DNA of 64,000 nt from Microstegium vimineum (taxonomy: Eukaryota; Streptophyta; Magnoliopsida; Poales; Poaceae): NCBI GenBank assembly GCA_022036555.1, contig CM039132.1, positions 54,346,748 through 54,410,747 of the forward strand, read 5' to 3'. Below the pieces are notes generated by a model, which saw nothing but the letters and a program-made list of their open reading frames with translations, made no database searches and was not told the origin of the DNA. This document shows, one piece after another, positions 59,731-64,000 of the stretch. Numbering within the stretch: the stretch's first letter is position 1; each line of letters opens with the position of its first letter. The translations under genes were made by a program, and so were the position numbers.

Positions 59731-60004
59731 GGAGAGAGCGGTTGTGTCTTAAGTCAAGTAACAATGGATAATGATATAAATTTTATGTGCATATATATAT
59801 TATACTTATGTATATATATATATTTATATAGAGAGTTTAATTTAATAGTTTATTTGTATTTAATGCTTGAAACTAACTTATAAGTGCGTGAATATATGTA
59901 TTAGCAGTGAATACATGTATTAGAAGCGAAGAATACACACATTTGAATACCTAATCTAATTGAAAAACCAAAATAAGAAATACCAAAATCAGGAAAAAAA
60001 TGGG

Positions 60005-60235
60005 TCTTTAGTCCCGGTTGGTAATACCAACCGGGGCTAAAGGGTGCTGCCACGCGTGGCCCACCTGCGCCACCTGGCGTACCCTTTAACCCCGGTTGGT
60101 ATTACCAACCGGGGCTAAAGGTCGTCCTTTTGTCCCGGGCCGGCGAACCGGGGCTAAAGGGGGGACATTTAGTCCTGAATCCTTAGCCCCGGTTCAGACA
60201 CCGGGGCTAAAGGCCCTAACGGACCGCGGACAAAA
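60005..60235. repeat. CACTA subterminal inverted repeats
   Basis: The units TAACCCCGGTTGGTATTACC and ACCAACCGGGGCTAAAGG alternate in both directions, giving strong palindromes. Confidence 0.85.
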
Positions 60236-60362
60236 GCCGGTTCTGTACCAGCGAGAGTGGAGTGCGGACTACGGTACTGGTACTGAATCGGTAAAAAATG
60301 GCTCACCCGATCCCAAAAAATGCCCGTGCACGGTTCTAGGCCGGTTCGATGAACTTTTTTTT

Positions 60363-61938
60363 GAGGGAAGCCATTTGGCGCACTTTATTGATCATGAATA
60401 ACAGTTACATCATTCACCAAGGCTCCTAAAACGAAATTAGGGGGTTCATCGACCCAATTACATGAGAGTTTTTCTTGTAAAGCTACCTTCGCTAGGTGAT
60501 GAGCTACACAATTCGCTTTGCGATTACAATGCTCTATAGAAATAGATACAAAATCTTGCCACATCGTATCGCATTCTTCATAAATCGGACCACTGATTGT
60601 TGCTGCAAATCCTCCTTGTCTCATTGTTTCCACTACCTCCAGACAGTCAGCTTGTATTCTTATTCGGTTGCATCCCATAGTCTGTGCTAAGAACATACCT
60701 TATCTAAGGGCTGTTACCTCAGCAGTAGCAGCATCAGCCATGTGTTCAAAGAACTTCACTCCAGCTACCAAGAAGGCACCAATATGATCCCGTAAAATAG
60801 CACTCGTACTCCCAGAGTCCAAGTCAGCTTTGTAGCTAGCATCAACATTCAATACAATTTCACCCTCAGGTAGTCTTTTCCATCGTTCTTCCTTCTTGTT
60901 ACTTGTACACATCTTCTTCATCGATCTCTGATAGTTCGTCGTCAGTGTAGCGATAGACAGAGCCGCTCTTTGTCGGATTTTGGAGAGGTTCACCATGTAC
61001 CAGGTTTCGACGCTGCCACCAAATATACCAGCCTCCGGTGAGGATTAATTCTGCGAGGCCAATGTGATTCAATACCTCAATATGTTTTGGCTTCGTGATC
61101 ATCTCCGCAACAGCTACTGAGCCCGATCGATGGATGGCCAACCCCGAATTGATCATTTCTGCTACTCCCAAAATTCGCCAAATCTCCTTGGCTTGGCTGC
61201 ATTCAAACAAGACATGTTTTATATCCTCACAATTCACAAGGCAAGCGGGGCAACTGCTTGAATTATCAATATGTCGGTTTGCAAGAATCCCTTTACAGGG
61301 AATAAGACCATGCAACACCCTCCAACCGAAAATTTTTATCTTTGCCGGCACTTGCAGTTTCCAGAGCTGATCCCATACTTTATCATCACCCGCACCACTC
61401 GCCTGTTCAATAATTCTGTTAGCTCCAAACTTGTGGAGCCATTGTAAATGATATGCCGAGCCTACAGAAAATAGGTCATTCTTTGTGTACTGCCAGACAA
61501 CATCTTCTCTTCCATTCCTTAAAGGAATTTGTAAAATCCTGTTTACATCCACTTCCCAGAACATAGTTCTGATTAGCTGTACATCCCAAGCCCCTGTGAT
61601 TGGGTTGATGAGATCCTCCACTCTGGTGATCATATTATTCCCTCTAGGAGTTAGGATCTTCATATTGTGACTTGAGGGTATCCAATTATCTTCCCAAATC
61701 TTGATCTGGGATCCGTCCCCTACCCTCCAGATGCATCCTTTTTTGAAACACTCCATCCCTGCCAAAACACTTTGCCAGGTAAATGAGCTACCACTCTTCA
61801 GTTTAGCATCTAGTAACTTGTCATCTGGATAGTATTTGGCTCTTAAAACTCTAGCACACAAAGAGTCTGGTTCACACTCCATCCATATTCTATACGCTGC
61901 AGGGACGGTCACTCGGTCATGTATAGATCCTGCATACA
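60363..61938 (-). mobile_element. 5'-truncated LINE with RNase H
   Basis: The minus strand holds the reverse-transcriptase zinc-binding region and RNase H, ending in an A-tail (T's at 60355-60362). Reverse transcriptase and endonuclease are missing. Instead of a direct target repeat, the 13-bp inverted pair CCGGTTCGATGAA (60341-60353) and TTCATCGAACCGG (61939-61951) flanks it. Confidence 0.82.
60388..61938 (-). pseudogene. LINE ORF2 C-terminal part (zinc-binding region and RNase H)
   Basis: The frame starts in mid-protein (PDSLCARVLRAKYYPDD), runs through WRVGDGSQIKIWEDNWIP and the zinc-binding block CPACLVNCEDIKHVLFEC. It then shifts near 60950 into an RNase H domain with LNVDASYKA, AAEVTALR-like text, IQADCLEVVETM and CNRKANCVAHHLA. 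A stop near 60700 splits the RNase H. The Asp, Glu, Asp and late His/Asp positions of RNase H are mostly recognisable. It is a broken copy of a family related to, but distinct from, the LINE at 4-9 kb. Confidence 0.8.
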
Positions 61939-61951
61939 TTCATCGAACCGG

Positions 61952-62317
61952 GTCCTATATGAAATAAAATATGAAAAGTCTATAACTTAGTCATACATGA
62001 TCTATGAAATTATTTACTACATCTGATATCTCCAATGCCCAGGTCACCATAAAAATTTCTTATAATAGAGCCACCGAAACTGTATCTATGAATTAATCAC
62101 TGAAAAACTGTTGTCTTTAAATGATTTTGATGATGGTTAAAGAAGGTAAAGTAGATTTTTTCTCAATAAAATACTGTTGTCTTTCTTCTGTATTCTGACT
62201 GGACGAGCCAAGGACCTGAGTCGGATGGGGACTGCCGGGTGGGAGCGTAAAAAGGTGGGGCTGCCGATTTTTTAATATACGTTTGGGCCCATTTAAAGAT
62301 TCAACTTTAGTTCTATA
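61952..62317. other. Spacer, no gene recognised
   Basis: AT-rich, no supported feature. Confidence 0.4.
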
Positions 62318-62574
62318 CTCCCTGTGTTCTGAAGTAGAACTCATTTTCGCTTCTTGAAGTTATTTTTAAAAAAACTTTAACCAAGTATATATAAAATAAT
62401 ATTAATATTTATAATATAAAATTAATATTATTATACAGATCGTTGAGTATATTTTTTTAATAAATTTATTTAGAGATATAAATATTGCAAATACTTTCTA
62501 CAAATGTAGTCAAAGTTTAGAAATTTTAACCCACACGTATCGCATAATACCATTTATTATAGAACGGAGAGAGT
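62318..62574. mobile_element. Stowaway-type MITE
   Basis: It starts CTCCCTGTGTTCTG and ends GAACGGAGAGAG, flanked by TA at 62316-62317 and 62575-62576. The body matches the copy at 58335-58563. Confidence 0.75.
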
Positions 62575-62713
62575 ACATTGCAACCAGTTTAACAGAAAAC
62601 ATCACATTTTAGTTTGTGCACTAATACTAATTTTCAACGAACGAAAGATATTTTCTTACGACAAATCAATAAACATTCAGCATAAATTAAATATCAATAA
62701 AACGAACCGGCTA

Positions 62714-62947
62714 GGCCCTGTTTTGGTAGGGCTCCTACTGACTCCAGCTTCTCTAAAGCTTTCAAACATTGTTCACAGGAGTTATTTTTATCTCTCATCT
62801 CTCATTCTCTCACTGGGCCGGTGGGAGCAGGAGAAGTCACTTTTTTAGCTCCACATAAGATTAAAGGAGAGATAAAAAACGGCTTCTATAAACAGTATTT
62901 GAACAATACGTCAGAGAAGCAGAAGCCTAAGAGTCCTGCCCTTGGCC
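62714..62947. mobile_element. TIR MITE (GGCCCTGTTTTGG type)
   Basis: The left end is GGCCCTGTTTTGGTAGGGC and the right end GTCCTGCCCTTGGCC. Internal phrases (ctccagcttctct / agagaagcagaagc) are inverted. It resembles the element at 53474-53627. Confidence 0.6.
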
Positions 62948-63092
62948 TAAACGACGGTAGCTATAGGTGTCCACTGTCCACACTTACAAGCACGGTCTTG
63001 AAAGCACAACACTGTTATTGGTAGAAGAACACACAGCCATTTTTTTAACTTTTATTGAACTAGTTTCGCAAAAAAGAATAGTCTATAGTATA

Positions 63093-63188
63093 CCCCTTTG
63101 TCCCATTAAAAACGTCACTGTTATTAAAAAAATATGTTTTCCTTACAGACACGTTTTTTAAATGACACTTTGTATAGGACGGAGGGAG
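63093..63188. mobile_element. Small Stowaway-type MITE (96 bp)
   Basis: The ends are CCCCTTTGTCCC and GGACGGAGGGAG with TA on both sides. Confidence 0.7.
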
Positions 63189-64000
63189 TACAACACATTC
63201 CTAACAAAAATCGAGGCTCTCCTCTCTTTAGTTTTTTTTAAATAAAATTATATTCTTGGTCCTAAAAATGTTCCATTCTTGTTTCTTTTATTTTTTACAC
63301 TTTCCTATTTGACATGAAAGCTATTTTGGGTTTTTATATGGCATTTTCATTAGTTTTGGGACTGAATTGGACTTAACGGTGTTAAGACATGGGCAAAATG
63401 ACAATTATGAATCAATGTGAAGTTTAGTTTATCTATATTTAATTTTGGACAATATTTTACATGGTTTAACTTGTCATAATTGTATAAGATAAAGAAGATT
63501 ATTTTTGAACATGGAAGTATTTTGCGCTTGACTAATTTTTCTCAAATTTAAACAAAGATAAACTGAACTCTGCACTGGTTCATTTGTCACCCAGGGGTAA
63601 AATCATCATTTAGCCAGAAGGGCCATATAAAGAAATAAAGATAGCTTTTGGACCAAATAAGTAACTTGAAAAATAAAAAGACCAAGAAAGAAAACGCAGC
63701 TTTTTTCAAACAAAGGAAATAGTCATCTTTAAAGTCTTCTCTTATTTTAGTAGTACATTCTTGCCACACTTAAGTACGGGGCTCATCACGCGTGCATGAT
63801 TGTTAGGGCATGATTGGTAGCCTGCTTTGGTCTCGGCTCTATATGTGTTTTTTATGTGAAACTAAACTGATTTATGTGAAATTAATTTTTATATAACTCC
63901 TGAGAAATTTTTAGGTTTTAAAGGGGGCATAAAGGATACAATCTCTCCCCTGTAGTGATCTTGTATACCATACCACTACAAGCTTTCCAGCCTTCCATCC
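63189..64000. other. Spacer, no gene recognised
   Basis: AT-rich with no supported frame. Text near 63807 (gggcatgattggtagcctgc) resembles a MITE end that would continue past the window. Confidence 0.4.

Larger units (their letters stand above)
58680..60259 (+). mobile_element. CACTA remnant, right half, with Ulp1-like gene
   Basis: The right end at 60241-60259 reads TTCTGTACCAGCGAGAGTG, a decayed form of TTCTGTAC...GTAGTG. Before it lie many inverted copies of AACCGGGGCTAAAG and CTTTAGCCCCGGTT, the subterminal repeats. Upstream are the exons of a Ulp1-like gene. No left terminus or transposase was found, so the left half is lost. The family differs from the CACTA at 18.3 kb. Confidence 0.72.

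Noticed and set aside
60321..60338. GCCCGTGCACGGTTCTAG as a Helitron 3' end
   Set aside because: It has a hairpin and CTAG, but is followed by G instead of T and no matching 5' end was found.
1..64000. CRISPR arrays, phage, bacterial operons or rRNA/tRNA genes
   Set aside because: Nothing of the kind was seen; gene structure, introns and repeats are those of a plant nuclear genome. tRNA genes were not searched computationally.

Overview
The window looks like nuclear DNA of a grass, most likely a panicoid relative of sorghum, maize or Setaria. Reasons: GC-rich intronless or few-intron genes in a sea of nested transposons, Stowaway and Tourist MITEs, CACTA elements with Ulp1-like cargo, Helitron termini of the grass type, and a Gypsy element with an antisense gene. 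The species cannot be fixed from sequence alone.

Only three ordinary plant genes are well supported, all on the minus strand. (1) A two-exon gene at 13208-16034 encodes about 910 residues with five tandem PGG membrane domains. (2) A LITTLE ZIPPER gene has its 82-residue CDS at 47516-47764; this family inhibits HD-ZIP III factors. (3) An intronless sialyltransferase-like gene (GT29 type, 407 aa) lies at 55580-56803.

Layout. 1-4 kb: AT-rich, with a small CACTA remnant holding a nested Stowaway MITE. 4.1-9.0 kb: near full-length minus-strand LINE with RNase H, broken by frameshifts and a stop. 9.0-12.1 kb: no gene seen. 12.1-13.1 kb: solo LTR with perfect 5-bp TSD, just downstream of the PGG gene. 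16.2-17.3 kb: Helitron just upstream of the PGG gene, carrying a promoter-like segment. 18.3-23.2 kb: complete CACTA element with 3-bp TSD, a deleted transposase and a Ulp1-like protease. 23.8-29.9 kb: minus-strand gag-only LTR element. 30.4-31.1 kb: LINE 3' piece. 31.2-42.4 kb: 11.1-kb Gypsy/Tat-like element that kept part of gag and protease, lost pol, and carries an antisense TATA-driven, intron-containing gene. 42.6-44.2 kb: 5' part of another LINE. 45.2-46.0 kb: TIR element with GC-rich cargo. 46.3-46.7 kb: short retroposon with a 20-bp TSD. 47.4-48.2 kb: LITTLE ZIPPER gene. 49-54 kb: MITE-rich spacer. 54.5-55.5 kb: degenerate repeat array next to the sialyltransferase-like gene. 57-58.6 kb: Stowaway pair. 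58.7-60.3 kb: second CACTA remnant with Ulp1-like exons. 60.4-61.9 kb: LINE 3' end flanked by an inverted repeat. 62-64 kb: MITEs and spacer.

The most unusual content is the defective elements and their extra genes: an antisense gene inside a pol-less Gypsy element, a gag-only LTR element, and Ulp1-like proteases in two different CACTA families. Many stops in these elements fit C-to-T or G-to-A transitions, as expected of methylated, silenced DNA. All boundaries and identities were read by eye; no alignment or database search was run.
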